From assembly GCA_023362775.1 (NCBI GenBank), contig JALMGJ010000025.1:8843501-8907500 (forward strand): DNA of 64,000 bases, in the 5' to 3' direction. The position numbers were made by a program, and so were the translations under genes. Under the pieces are notes generated by a model. The model did not search any database. It had not been told where the DNA came from and saw only the letters and a list, made by a program, of their open reading frames with translations. Positions within the stretch are counted from its first letter, which is position 1, and each line of letters opens with the position of its first letter. Shown piece after piece: positions 19,797-30,290 of the stretch. Source of the DNA: Charina bottae (Eukaryota > Chordata > Lepidosauria > Squamata > Charinaidae).

Positions 19797-20830
19797 GATC
19801 CCCATGACTTCAGGGGTGGGTGGTATCTGTAACAGACCTTCCCTTGAAAGGATGTATAGCCACCTAAAGGAGCCTTGAAGGGCATGGATCTAGTGCAGAG
19901 GTGAGAGACCTCATACGACTGAGGGCTTTATCCACTTCATCAGGTGCCACCAGATCAAAAGAACCACAGCTTGAAATGCAAGTTGCTACCTCCTCATCTT
20001 ACTTAGTTGTCTCCAGTGGATGTTTAAACCAGAATAGATATCACCAGCTTCATCCACAAGTGAACAGGGTCACTGGGTGAGAATCCATACAGATAATTCA
20101 TATGGAGAAACATGTTGAAGAACTATTGTTTTGCTGCTCTTATCACCACAGAATAGGCTCAAAGGTGAACTCATTTCAGTGTTTGGTCATGCCCACTTTT
20201 GGTCATACCTGGAAGTTCTCCTTAAACCAAGGATGAGAAAAATACATCTTTCTATTTGAAAAGGTAAACACAATGTTCTCTTTGTGTTCTGTCTATCTCC
20301 ATGTGACTCATTTGTGGTAATAATCATTGCCCTTTCTTTTCCTCTGTCTAATTAACAATGTTCTTTTTGAGGTTGACTGGCTATTATTGCACACTATATT
20401 TTGAGAGAGAACAAACTGTTAATTCATAAAATGAGATGTTTTCTTCTTCCACATTTATTTTTCACATTTTTCTTTAACTATTTCCTCGTGTAACCTAATA
20501 TTTGATTGCTTTTGGCTTCCTATTATTGTTAAGCAAGACCTTCCTTAAAACATTCACAGTGCTAAAGTCTCCTTAATAAAATTATATGTGTCAATTTCAG
20601 CCCATAAAGATGGGTGTGTTTCTTCATTTTACTACTCAAAACATGATTAATTAATTAATTTTATGTACTCAGACTATTTTTCATCTATTATCCTGCTACT
20701 CATTGAGCTACCCTAATTATATCAAGGTGGAATTTATCTCAATCTTCTCCAAAAATTTGTTTAATTTAAATGCCACAGGGACGTAAGCAAATGTTGTAAA
20801 TTTCTGGGTTACTCATTATGGTTTGCAAAC
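19797..20830. other. AT-rich intergenic, nothing recognised
   Basis: No recognisable element. The following Penelope-like insertion begins after ATAGGAAAATTTA at 20831. Confidence 0.4.
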
Positions 20831-20914
20831 ATAGGAAAATTTATGAAGGTTCTCAGTCATCCAGGTGGAATTGTCTGTAGCTTGAATCATGTCAACTGGA
20901 TTTCTATTTTCTTA

Positions 20915-20953
20915 GTGGAAACGTTTCACTCCTTATCCAAGGAGCTTCTTCAG
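20915..20953 (-). ncRNA. Hammerhead-like ribozyme core, left PLE arm
   Basis: On the minus strand: CTGAAGA, then a 7-bp stem (GCTCCTT/AAGGAGT with GGAT loop), then GAAACGTTTC. This has the conserved CUGANGA and GAAA core of hammerhead ribozymes, with a very short stem III as known for PLEs. Activity is inferred only. Confidence 0.6.
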
Positions 20954-21053
20954 TCTGAGTAAAGTTAGTAAGGGAATCCTTAAATATGTTTCTAGGCTGG
21001 CTGTGTGACCTTGCACCTGGGGCTAGGTCATGGTTATTTTGAGATGTTTGTTT

Positions 21054-23064
21054 CTAAGTCCCTTTATCATCTAAAGGAGGATCGTTAAGATTACCCTGCT
21101 GCTGTTGAGCTTGTGAAGTGGTCTTAATCTTCCTAGGCACAGAAGACAAAGCAGGAAGGAAGATAGGGGAAAGGTTATGCCTGAGGCCCCCACCTCTATT
21201 CAAGGAAGGATTTTCCAAGTTGGCATGAATGGATTCCTTGACCCCTCTCTCAAACCACCTATCTTCTCTGTCTAAAATGTGAACATTAATGTCCTCAAAT
21301 GAGTGTCCTTTTTCTTTTAGATGAAGATAAACTGCTGACTCTGGTCCTGTGGTGTTACTTCTCCTGTGTTGGGCCATCCTCCTGTACAAAGGTTGTTTGG
21401 TTTCTCCAATGTAGAGTTCAGAGCACTCCTCACTGCACTGGATTGCATACACTACATTGCTTTCCTTGTGTTTTGGAGTTTGATCTTTGGGGTGTACAAG
21501 CCTCTGTCTCAGTGTGTTGGTGGGTTTGAAATATACAGGTATGTGGTGTTTGCCAAATATCCGTTTTATCTTTTCAGACACGCCAGCCATGTAAGGAATG
21601 ACCAGGTTCTTCCGTTTACTCTGAGGCTCAGCCCTATCTGTCGCTGTTTTAGGTCTGGTAGACTTAGATTTAGTGAAGGCCCAATTTGGATATCCACAGG
21701 CCTGCAGAGCTGTTCTCAGATGCTGCTTTTCATTCTTTTTGGAATCCATGGAGGTGGGGATGGTTTCTGCTCTGTGTGACAATGTCCTGATGACTCCTAG
21801 TTTGTGCTGCAGTGGATGGTGGGAGTCAAACATCAGGTATTGATCTGTGTGTGTGGGTTTCCTGTAGATCCCTATTTCTAGCTTGCCACCAGTCCCAATG
21901 AGGACTTCACAGTCTAGGAATGCCAGTCTGTTGTCCTTGGTGTCTTCTCTGGTGAAGCTAATGTTGACATCTATAGTGTTTATATGGTCCGTGAAGGCCT
22001 TCCTGGGCCTTGATTTTGACCCAGGTGTCATCCACATACCTAAACCAGTGGGTGGGCACCGTTCCCTGGAATGTGTTGAGTGCTTTCTTCTCCACTTCTT
22101 CCATGTATAAATTGGCCACAATGGGTGACACAGGAGAACCCATGGCACAGCCGTGTTTTTGTCTGTAAAAGTCACCTCTGTATGTGAAATAAGTGGTGTT
22201 AAGACACAGGTCCAGAAGATGGCAGATCTGGTTTGGGTTGAGATGGCTTCTCCTTTCCAGGGTGCTGTCCTCTTCTAGTCTCTTCCTGACAGCGGATAGA
22301 GCATGAGTGGTGGGGATGCTGGTGAAAAGGGAGGACACATCAAAGGAGACCATAGTTTCATCTGTATCCAGTTTCAGGATCTTTGCTTTGGAAACAAATT
22401 CTTCCGAATTATGGATGTGGTGTTCAGAGTGTCCAACTAGAGGTGCTAGTATGGTAGAGAGGTGTTTGGCAATGTTGTATGTTACCGAATTGATGCTGCT
22501 GACTATGGGTCGGAGGGGTGTTCCTTCCTTGTGGATCTTAGGAAGTCCGTAGATGCAGGGGATGGCTTCTCCAGGATACAGACGGTGGTAGGTAATCCTA
22601 TCGATGGAGCCATCATGTTCCAATTGTTTCAAACTGTCTATTGCCTTTTTCTTGTAATTGTTGGTGGGGTCTCTTTTCAGTTTTTCATATGTATGGTGAT
22701 CCTCCAAAAGTGAGGTAATTTTATTGTGGTAGTCTGCAGTGTTTAGAACCACTGTACATCTTCCTTTGTCAGCAGGTAAAATGGTGATGGTTTCATCTTT
22801 GCTGAGGGCTGTCAGGGCTCTCCTCTCTTGGACGGTAAGGTTGGGGGGAGGAGGTTGAGCACTGGACAGAGCTGCAGATATTTTAAGCCGGAGTTGTTCT
22901 GCTTCTTCAAAAGGTAGGTGGTTGTTGTGGATGGCAGATTCTGTGGCTGTAATGAGCTCCACAACCGGAACTTGCTTGGGAGTGATGGCAAAATTAAGAC
23001 CTTTGGCTAGGACATCTCTCTCTGGTTGGGTAAGTTCTCTGTCTGAGAGATTTTTCACCCACAT
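21054..23064 (-). CDS. Penelope-like reverse transcriptase with C-terminal GIY-YIG endonuclease (one frameshift)
   Basis: This encodes the PLE polyprotein that would nick the target and reverse transcribe its RNA in the nucleus. The frame can be followed from an ATG at 23064 (MWVKNLSDRELTQPERDVLA) through RT motifs: ILPADKG, GLPKIHKEGTPLRPIVS, VSFDVSSLFTSIP, MGSPVSPIVANLYME and the catalytic FRYVDDT. Next come LAFLDCEV and IYRKPTHTDQYL, a linker, and a GIY-YIG domain (VVYAIQC...SELYIGETKQPLYRRMAQH) ending DDKGT at a stop near 21054. A single extra base near 22000-22001 shifts the frame just after the VDD motif (GAAGG where GAGG is expected). The frame downstream is otherwise intact. Open codons upstream of 23199 are only the antisense of the inverted arm, so the natural N-terminus is probably missing. 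The lone lesion could be real or a sequencing error. Confidence 0.9.
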
Positions 23065-23198
23065 GTTCTTTTTGTCCTCTGTGGTCCTGTTGTTGTTGTT
23101 CCTCCCAGCGGTTTCTCCAGTTCCTTGTTTCTGCTTGCTGCGAGAAAGAAGAATGTCAAATTTCTTAGTTTGCCTCTCCTTTGTCTTGTGATGCTGGG

Positions 23199-23823
23199 CT
23201 TCACTAAATCTAAGTCTACCAGACCTAAAACAGCGACAGATAGGGCTGAGACTCAGAGTAAACGGAAGAACCTGGTCATTCCTTACATGGCTGGCGTGTC
23301 TGAAAAGATAAAACGGATATTTGGCAAACACCACATACCTGTATATTTCAAACCCACCAACACACTGAGACAGAGGCTTGTACACCCCAAAGATCAAACT
23401 CCAAAACACAAGGAAAGCAATGTAGTGTATGCAATCCAGTGCAGTGAGGAGTGCTCTGAACTCTACATTGGAGAAACCAAACAACCTTTGTACAGGAGGA
23501 TGGCCCAACACAGGAGAAGTAACACCACAGGACCAGAGTCAGCAGTTTATCTTCATCTAAAAGAAAAAGGACACTCATTTGAGGACATTAATGTTCACAT
23601 TTTAGACAGAGAAGATAGGTGGTTTGAGAGAGGGGTCAAGGAATCCATTCATGCCAACTTGGAAAATCCTTCCTTGAATAGAGGTGGGGGCCTCAGGCAT
23701 AACCTTTCCCCTATCTTCCTTCCTGCTTTGTCTTCTGTGCCTAGGAAGATTAAGACCACTTCACAAGCTCAACAGCAGCAGGGTAATCTTAACGATCCTC
23801 CTTTAGATGATAAAGGGACTTAG
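23199..23823 (+). pseudogene. GIY-YIG domain copy in the right inverted arm
   Basis: The plus-strand arm encodes the last 200 residues of the same PLE protein, intact from TKSKSTRPK to the terminal DDKGT. It includes SELYIGETKQPLYRRMAQH and has one amino-acid difference from the left arm (RAEP to RAET). It lacks any RT domain and a promoter of its own, so it is a by-product of the inverted arm. Confidence 0.88.
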
Positions 23824-23923
23824 AAACAAACATCTCAAAATAACCATGACCTAGCCCCAGGTGCAAGGTCACACAGCCAGCCTAGAAACATATTTAAGGA
23901 TTCCCTTACTAACTTTACTCAGA

Positions 23924-23960
23924 CTGAAGAAGCTCCTTGGATAAGGAGTGAAACGTTTCC
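23924..23960 (+). ncRNA. Hammerhead-like ribozyme core, right PLE arm
   Basis: Identical core to the left arm but on the plus strand: CTGAAGA, paired CTCCTT/AAGGAG, GAAACGTTTC. A transcript crossing the element would contain one core sense and one antisense. Confidence 0.6.
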
Positions 23961-24015
23961 ACTAAGAAAATAGAAATCCAGTTGACATGATTCAAGCTAC
24001 AGATAGGAAAATTTA

Positions 24016-24289
24016 GCATTTATGCTGCCTAGAATAGAGGTTAATATAATCAGTTCAGCATAAAAAAAGTATCATAGGAAATTGTAACTCAGTACTTTCA
24101 TAAAGAGACACGGCTGCTTATTATTAACAGATGAGAGACAGACAGAGAATGAATGAACATGTAAATAAAATATAACAAAATGTCAACTAATCTGGGATAA
24201 GCAAATACATGTGAATTATATAAAACTGAATATTTGTTTTCAAATAATCACCTGTAGACTTTTAAATCAAGGTAAATGGGGATCGAGAG
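24016..24289. other. AT-rich spacer, nothing recognised
   Basis: No element or gene signal was recognised. Confidence 0.4.
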
Positions 24290-24512
24290 GCAGTTTGATG
24301 CAATGATTAAATGCACCAGGCTATAATCCAGGAGACTGTTCTAGCCCCACCTTGGGCACAAAGCCAGCTGGCTGACTTTGGGCCAGTCACTCTCTCTGAG
24401 CCCTAGGAAGAAGGCAATGGCAAACCCACTTTTGAAAATCTTGCCAAGTAAACTGCTGGGACTTGTCCAGGTAGTTGTCAGGAGTCAAGAATAACAACAA
24501 CAACAAAAAAAA
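24290..24512 (+). mobile_element. tRNA-derived SINE with RTE-like tail
   Basis: Head with GGCAGTTTGATGCAATGATT (A-box region), body with CACAAAGCCAGCTGGCTGAC and CCTAGGAAGAAGGCAATGGC, and tail GTCAGGAGTCAAGAATAACA followed by (AAC)n and an A run. Related to the SINE at 2893-3118. Old. Confidence 0.6.
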
Positions 24513-24575
24513 ATCCTCATTAAAAAATAAACCAGAGGGGGGGGGGGGGATTGGTTAAAATAAATATCAAGTCCT

Positions 24576-25047
24576 GTAAATAGGCCAGGTTACCTGAGGG
24601 ACCGCCTCATCCCCAATACATCTACCCGTCCCACCCGATCATGCAGAGAGAGCATGCTACGGACCCCATCTACAAGAGAGTTCCATCTGGCGGGGTCCAG
24701 GAGGCGTGCCTTCTCTGCAGTAGCTCCCGCCCTTTGGAACATCTTGCCCCCTTTGCTCCTGACCTTCCGGAGGAACCTGAAAACTTGGTTCTGCTGCCTT
24801 GCTTGGGGCCAAGGAAGAAATAGTCACTCTTGGGGATGGCTAATACCTTAGAGAGCCCCTCCCCTACATTGGATTGAGTTAGATATTTTTACCATTCTTG
24901 CCTCTTGGATTTTAATCTTGTTTTACAATTTAGTATTTTTATATTGTATGTAAATTTTATGTTTCTTGTTTTTATTATCTTGTTGTAAACTGCCCATAGT
25001 CCCTCCGGAGGAGGGAGATGGGCAGTGATAGAAGTTTGATTGATAAA

Positions 25048-25080
<33 letters not shown>
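24576..25080 (+). mobile_element. L2 LINE 3' end
   Basis: The plus strand encodes STREFHLAGSRRRAFSAVAP, ALWNILPP and LTFRRNLKTWF, then a 3' UTR ending in CCCTCCGGAGGAGGGAGATG and GGGCAGTGAT. The short tandem tail is (AAGT)n here (25048-25080), not the usual (AAAT)n. Confidence 0.85.
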
Positions 25081-26271
25081 TCAAGGGAACCGTCTTCAGT
25101 ATTTTCATCTGGAAGCTACTATGTGGTACAATTAAAACATATACATAGGGAGGGAAATAAAAAGGCACACACACTAAATTGCTCAACATAAAAGCAAGAA
25201 GACAATAAGATATGCAGAAAGTGTTAACACCAATCATAAAACATTTTAATATTTTATAAACAGGTAGCAATTAGGAAGATTGTTAGTAGAACTGTGTTTG
25301 AAATTAAAAATGTTTTCAATATTACTACTTGCTCAACTATTATATACCAAGGGAATTAATTAATTACTAAATGAAGAGATTTCAGAGAAATTGAATGAAT
25401 TCTGTGAGGCTGTCTTTACTGAAGAAGATATAGAGCAAATACCTAAACAGAAACTAACTTTGTTAGCAAGAAAGTCTAGGGAATTGAAGCAAATAGTGGT
25501 GACAAGACATGGAGTTATAGATTTTAATGATACTTATTGACAAATAAATCACCAACATCCTATGATAACCTGTCTGAAAGTTCTGGAGGACTCAAATGTG
25601 AAACAGCTGATTTTCTAATGAAGGTATATTAGCTATGTGAACTAAGATAGACCTCTATAAGTCAAAGAAATGGCTACTTCCCAACTCTTTGTGGTGACCA
25701 AAGTCATAGACAAGGACATGTCTGAGTAGTAACCAGGAGTGAAGCCTGATTTGTAAGAGACTTTACCTTAATATGAGTATAAATAATCACAACCTTGGCG
25801 CAATAAGTTTCATTTATCAAACATGTCATCCAGAATGATATTACTATGGATGGTTGCATTGAAAATAAAACTGCCTTTACCATAAATGTTACTAATCAAG
25901 TAGAAAAAGAAATTTTGAAATATTTGTGCCACTATGTTGCACCCTATTGATAACTAGATAGCAAAGAGTTGTCTTAAATTATGTCACATAGTATGTGATG
26001 GCCATAAACTGTAAAACTTAACTGTAAGAAACTTAACTGAACCCCTTCATTTTCTTGAGACCAAAAGGAAAACGTAAATTAGGCTGCCAGACATGGAACA
26101 CCTCTGCTTCAATAAGAAAGTCATTCAGTCTTCATGCTTCTTTTTTTTTTTTGAAAACATCTCATTCTGCATCCATGCTGTGAATACCTTTGAAATAATA
26201 TTGCAGTCATCTTTTGATAAGGATTGCATTCCGTATTGTTCTGCTGTGTGACTAAATTATATAAATACACA
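25081..26271. other. AT-rich intergenic, possible ancient element remnant
   Basis: About 25375-25560 has a faintly protein-like reading (LLARKSRELKQIVVTRHGV) broken by stops. No family could be named. Otherwise nothing was recognised. Confidence 0.3.
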
Positions 26272-26459
26272 ATTTAGAGTATGGGTGTCCAACCTTTTGG
26301 CTTCCCTGGGCCACATTGAGTGAAGAGGAATTGTCTTGGGCCACACATAAAATATATAATATAGTTAATGTATATAAGTAATAAAACTTTATTTATTTTT
26401 TATTAATTTATTTTTTTATTTTTTTATTATAAAATTTAGAAAAAGAGGGCAACATATAA

Positions 26460-27990
26460 CTAGTGGGATATTTGACCTTGTTTTTGTGAAACTAATGCAT
26501 CAGTGTCTGGTTTGATGAAACTGGTTGCAATTCTCAGTGAGTTCTCAAGGTGCTCATCAGAAATTTTTATTCTAATTTTACTCTTCATGTGCTTCATGCT
26601 TGGAAATAGTTGCTCACAAATGTACGTGCTGCCAAAAAGCGATGCCATGAATAAGGTGTGATTGTGAAGTGAGGGATATTTTTCTCTGGGAAGATAGGTC
26701 TTAAAAAGTCCAGTAGAGAGACATGATCAAATTTTTCTTTGAGTTGAATGTTTGATTGCAACTCTATGCATTCCAATTGAAAATTTGGAGGTAATATAGT
26801 TATGTCGACTGAAAATGGAGTTGAAAATATACCAAAATATTGATGATTTTTCTGGAAATCTTGAAACCTGTTCTCAAATTCCTGTATCAAACCGAAAAGC
26901 AAGACTGCATAATTCTCGCTGTTCACAGGACTGTGTTTAGCCAACGTATTAAAATGTATAAAATTATTTTCCATAACTTGAGCTTACCATACTTTAATTT
27001 TCATTTCAAATGCTGTTATGGTTTGAAACATTGCAGTGATAAGTTGGTTTTCACCTTTAAGACGCATGTTTAACTCATTTAAATGAGCAGTCAAATCCAC
27101 CAAAAATGCTAAATCTGTGAGCCATTTTTCATCTTCAAGTTCTGGCACAAATTTTCTTTTTGATTCCATAAACAACTTGATTTCATTTCGCAAATCATAA
27201 AATCTTTTCAGCATTTTACCCCGACTTAGCCGCCTTACTTCAGAAAAGTAAATGATGTCCCCATAATCCATGACAATTTGCATGACATTATCCATTTTGA
27301 AAGCTTTCGCGCATAAATTTTCTTGATGTAGAATGCAGTAGTACTTCATCAAACGTGAGTTGCTGGCGGCACTTGCATCGTCTTCTGTCAATTTTGTAAG
27401 TCCCTCACTTTTACCAACCATCGCCGAGGCGCCATCAGTAGATATACCAGATATGTTGACAATGGTTAAAGAAGTCGCTTTAATGTCATTTTTACTGCTT
27501 CGTACAAATCAAGAGATTTAGTTGTGTCTTTTAATGGCACCAAAGAAGCCATTTCTTCAGTGACTTTATATTCGTTATCAATACCTCTAATAAAAATGGC
27601 AAGTTGAGCCGTATCTGTAGCATCAGTACTTTCATCCATCACCAAAGCATAAAATTTGAAATTAGCAGCTTTACTCTTCAAACCTCTTTGGATAGATTTT
27701 CCTATTTCTTCAGTTTGCCTGGCTATAGTCTGGTGAGACAAACTGATTTTAGAAAAATCACTTTTTTTATCAGGACAAATTATATCTGCCACGCTTTCCA
27801 TACATTGCTTAATAAACTCACCATCAGTAAATGGCTTTGATTTTTTTGCAATCAGATTTGCTACCAAATAACTAGCTTTTATAATAGAGTCCTTTTGAGA
27901 TGTGACTTTTTTTTAAAAAATTGTTGAGACAACAGACTTTTTTTCAGTTCCACTAATTTGTCTTTATGACAAAGTGGTACTAATGCTTCT
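26460..27990 (-). pseudogene. hAT transposase, decayed
   Basis: The transposase would cut and paste the element by a DDE/RNase H mechanism in the nucleus. On the minus strand several open segments in different frames line up in order. The first is ANLIAKKSKPFTDGEF ... FKFYALVMDESTDATDTAQL, containing the first catalytic aspartate in the typical hAT MDESTD context. A middle part follows (LTEDDASAASNSRLMKYYCI ... LEDEKWLTDLAFLVDLTAHL). The hATC dimerisation end reads YPSLHNHTLFMASLFGSTYI and CEQLFPSMKHMKSKIR. Frameshifts separate the segments near 27440-27460 and 26640-26700. The N-terminal part before 27867 has stops and is then cut by the BovB fragment at 28012. It resembles the transposase group that gave rise to GTF2IRD2- and ZBED-like host genes. 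Clearly inactive. Confidence 0.9.
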
Positions 27991-28011
27991 CCAAGTGCTA
28001 CATTCTCTATT

Positions 28012-28771
28012 TGTTGTTGTTCAGTCGTTTAGTCGTGTCCGACTCTTCGTGACCTCATGGACCATAGCACGCCAGGCCTTCCTGTCCTCCACTGTCTCTC
28101 GGAGTTTACTCAAATTCATGTTCACTACATCGGTGATGCTATCTAACCATCTCATCCTCTGCCGTCCCCTTCTCCTTTTGCCTTTAGTCTTTCCCAGCAT
28201 CAGGGTCTTTTCCAGTGAGTCCTCTCTTCGCATTAGGTGGCCAAAGTATTTGAGCTTCAACTTCAGTATCTGTCCTTCCAATGAGCAGTCAGGGTTGATT
28301 TCCTTTAGGTTTGACTGATTTGACCTCCTTGCAGTCCAAGGGACTCTTAAGAGTCTTCTCCAGCACCACAGTTCAAAAGCATCAATTCTTCGGCGTTCAG
28401 CCTTCCTTATGGTCCAACTCTCACAGCCATACATTACTACTGGGAAAACCATAGCTTTAATTATACAGACCTTTGTTGGCAAGGTGATGTCTCTGCTTTT
28501 TAATATGCTGTCTAGGTTTACCATAGCTTTCCTCCCAAGGAGCAAGCGTCTTTTAATTTCATGGCTGCAGTCACCGTCTGCGGTGATCTTGGAGCCCAAG
28601 AAAATAAAATCTGTCACTGCTTCCATTTCTTCCCCTTCTATTTGCCATGAAGTGATGGGACCAGATGCCATGATCTGGGTTTTTTTAATGTTGAGTTTCA
28701 AGCCAGCTTTTGCACTCTCTCCTTTCACCCTCATCAAGAGGCTTTTTAGTTCCTCTTCACTTTCTGCCATT
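28012..28771 (-). mobile_element. 5'-truncated BovB (RTE) LINE, 3' part
   Basis: A 249-codon open segment (28770 to 28021) matches the C-terminal part of BovB ORF2: DFIFLGSKITADGDCSHEIK, FPVVMYGCESWT, AFELWCWRRLLRVPWTARRS and TKSRTRLND. The 3' end shows the GTCACGAAGAGTCGGACACG-type tail at 28012-28060. It differs at many positions from the full-length copy at 31539-34759, so it is a separate, different subfamily. It is unbroken despite truncation. It is nested in the hAT at 26280-29872. Confidence 0.93.
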
Positions 28772-28789
28772 GGTCGTGCTTACCCCAAC

Positions 28790-29335
28790 GCTGGTTTCTT
28801 CCACAGGTAACAAGGACGGAGGCGCGGTAAGCGGACAAGGATCAGTTCCGAGGCTTGGCACAGAAACAAGGTAAGGCTTGGGTCCGAGGCTTGGCGCGGT
28901 GGCGGGGCAAGGCATGGAATCTGGGTCCGGCACGGTAACAAGGCTAGGCTCGTTCATGGGTTCCTGGACTGTGGTAAGGCAGGGGTCTAGAGTGAGATTT
29001 GGGGCGGCCGTGAGGCGAGGCTTGGTAGCATGGTTTAAAGCCTTCAGCGCAGAATTATTAGAGCAGTTAGAACGGTTGTCTCCGGCACCTGAGGTAAGTC
29101 ACGCCGGCTTTTTATTCCGTTTTTCGCTCCTTGGGAGAGCAGGGGCCAATCGGGCTTCACGTTGCTCAGCCCGCCTTTCTGCTCTCCTTTGGCGTGCACT
29201 GATTGGCAGAGGCGTATTTCTTTCAGAGCCTTGGCCAATCAGCGTTTCTGGGTCCCCAGTCAATTTCGCGCCGAGACTGCTGCCTCCTGTGATTGGCTCC
29301 TCTTCCGGTTCAGAGTCCAGGTTGCCAGGTAAGTG
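28790..29335 (-). promoter_or_regulatory. GC-rich promoter-like block with four CCAAT boxes and a TATA-like box
   Basis: On the minus strand, CCAAT words occur in alternating orientation at about 29291-29297, 29234-29240, 29201-29207 and 29145-29151. AATAAAAAGC follows at 29107-29116, about 30 bp downstream of the last, which is a plausible pol II core promoter spacing. Downstream (28800-29000) lie loose repeats of ACCAAGCC/CCTTGTTACC words. This could be an LTR of an ERV or Gypsy-type element, or an unrelated insertion in the hAT. I cannot name it, and its borders are uncertain. Confidence 0.4.
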
Positions 29336-29880
29336 AACGAAACCTCACATCATCTGTCCATTTTTCATTGAATACTCTTCCTTCATCCGCGATTTTTCTT
29401 TTTTTTCTTTTCTTTTTTGGGTTCTGTTTTCTGTTGAAATGACGTTGAAGCCATGCTGGAATAACTTTATTTAGGAATAAATATTTTTTTTAAGAAATAA
29501 CACAACAAGCCCATTGTAAATTGTTAGGTAGGCAAATAAACAAAGCAAAGTTTAATAATCAAATAAGAAAACTTACATGTCTATTTAATAATAATAACAA
29601 TAAATGCCTGTTGTCACAGAACACGTTTAGGTAGGTTGAAATATTATATATAATGCCAAGTCGCCACAAGCTGACGTGTGTAGTGGCAGGCGGTGTTAGC
29701 ACTGCACTGCCCCTTTCCCTACACAGCGTTCTGTTGTTTCTTCCTATGCAGTCCACGCTCAAGCACCGCAGACTCGAGTCACAAAAAAAAAAATCACAAA
29801 ATAATGTTAAAAGTTTACGATTTTTTTGGGCCGCATTACTAGCTGTTCAGGGCCGCTGGTTAGACACGCCTGATTTAGAT

Positions 29881-30059
29881 CAACCTTTACTTGTTCTTCA
29901 ACCAGAGGTTCCCCTATGTTATTGCTTGAGGGACAATCCTTTTCTTCTTTGTAAATATAGAAGGAATAGCAAGCAAGCCCTGTTTCTCCATCTTGCCACT
30001 CTTTCAACAAGGCTGGATTTTCATAAAACATGAAAATCTGCTTCTACTTTACTTCATAT
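29881..30059. other. Intergenic, nothing recognised
   Basis: No feature was recognised between the hAT TSD and the 5S-derived SINE. Confidence 0.4.
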
Positions 30060-30290
30060 CTGAGTAAAATCTTCATGTTGAGCTCAACTCTCCATGACTT
30101 CATGGATATATCCACATCATTTTCTTGGCAATAAAAGAACAGGAGTTTATCTTAGCTTTCTTCCAGGACACATTTCAACCTTTCAGTCTAACCTACAGCC
30201 CTGGGATTCCCTGGTAGTCTCCTATGAAAGTACTAACTAGGCTTCGTTCTGCTTAGCTTCCAAGGCCAGGAAAGCCGGCCAGGTGTTGCC
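30060..30290 (-). mobile_element. 5S rRNA-derived SINE
   Basis: The minus strand from about 30272 to 30190 is 5S rRNA-like: GGAAGCTAAGCAGAACGAAG, TAGTTAGTACTTTCATAGGA and GACTACCAGGGAATCCCAGG are diverged versions of the 5S internal promoter region and 3' half, in the right order and spacing. A SINE body with an RTE-like end (30060-30120) follows. This architecture is that of SINE3/AmnSINE-type elements of amniotes. It is an old copy, not a 5S gene. Confidence 0.72.

Larger units (their letters stand above)
20844..24002 (-). mobile_element. Penelope-like element with inverted 804-nt terminal arms
   Basis: The element is flanked by a perfect 13-bp duplication, ATAGGAAAATTTA (20831-20843 and 24003-24015). 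The main body lies on the minus strand. Its 3' part (20875-21678) is repeated in inverted orientation at 23199-24002. Both arms are 804 nt long with no gap, and I noted a single substitution. A further 31 bp (20844-20874) extends only the left end, like the one-sided tail extension described for PLEs. The RT frame begins abruptly at the inner arm boundary, so the copy is 5'-truncated with an inverted tail copy attached, a common PLE structure. Near-identity of the arms shows a recent insertion. Confidence 0.93.
26280..29872 (-). mobile_element. hAT DNA transposon with its own transposase, carrying nested insertions
   Basis: The left end TATGGGTGTCCAACCTTTTG and the right end (reverse complement) CAGGCGTGTCTAACCAGCGG are recognisable hAT termini. 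They are next to an 8-bp TSD with one mismatch: ATTTAGAG (26272-26279) and ATTTAGAT (29873-29880). Sub-terminal CTGGGCCACATTG and TTGGGCCGCATT words support the pairing. The interior has a decayed transposase gene on the minus strand, a BovB fragment at 28012-28771, and a GC-rich promoter-like block at 28790-29335 that does not look like hAT sequence. Confidence 0.85.

Noticed and set aside
21299..22713. Plus-strand frames across the Penelope-like element
   Set aside because: Antisense of the RT and GIY-YIG coding sequence on the minus strand.
23200..23511. N-terminal extension of the Penelope RT frame upstream of 23199
   Set aside because: It reads the antisense of the inverted arm, so it is an artefact of the arm junction and not the natural N-terminus.
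30190..30275. A 5S rRNA gene
   Set aside because: Only part of 5S is present, it is strongly diverged, and it is attached to a SINE body.
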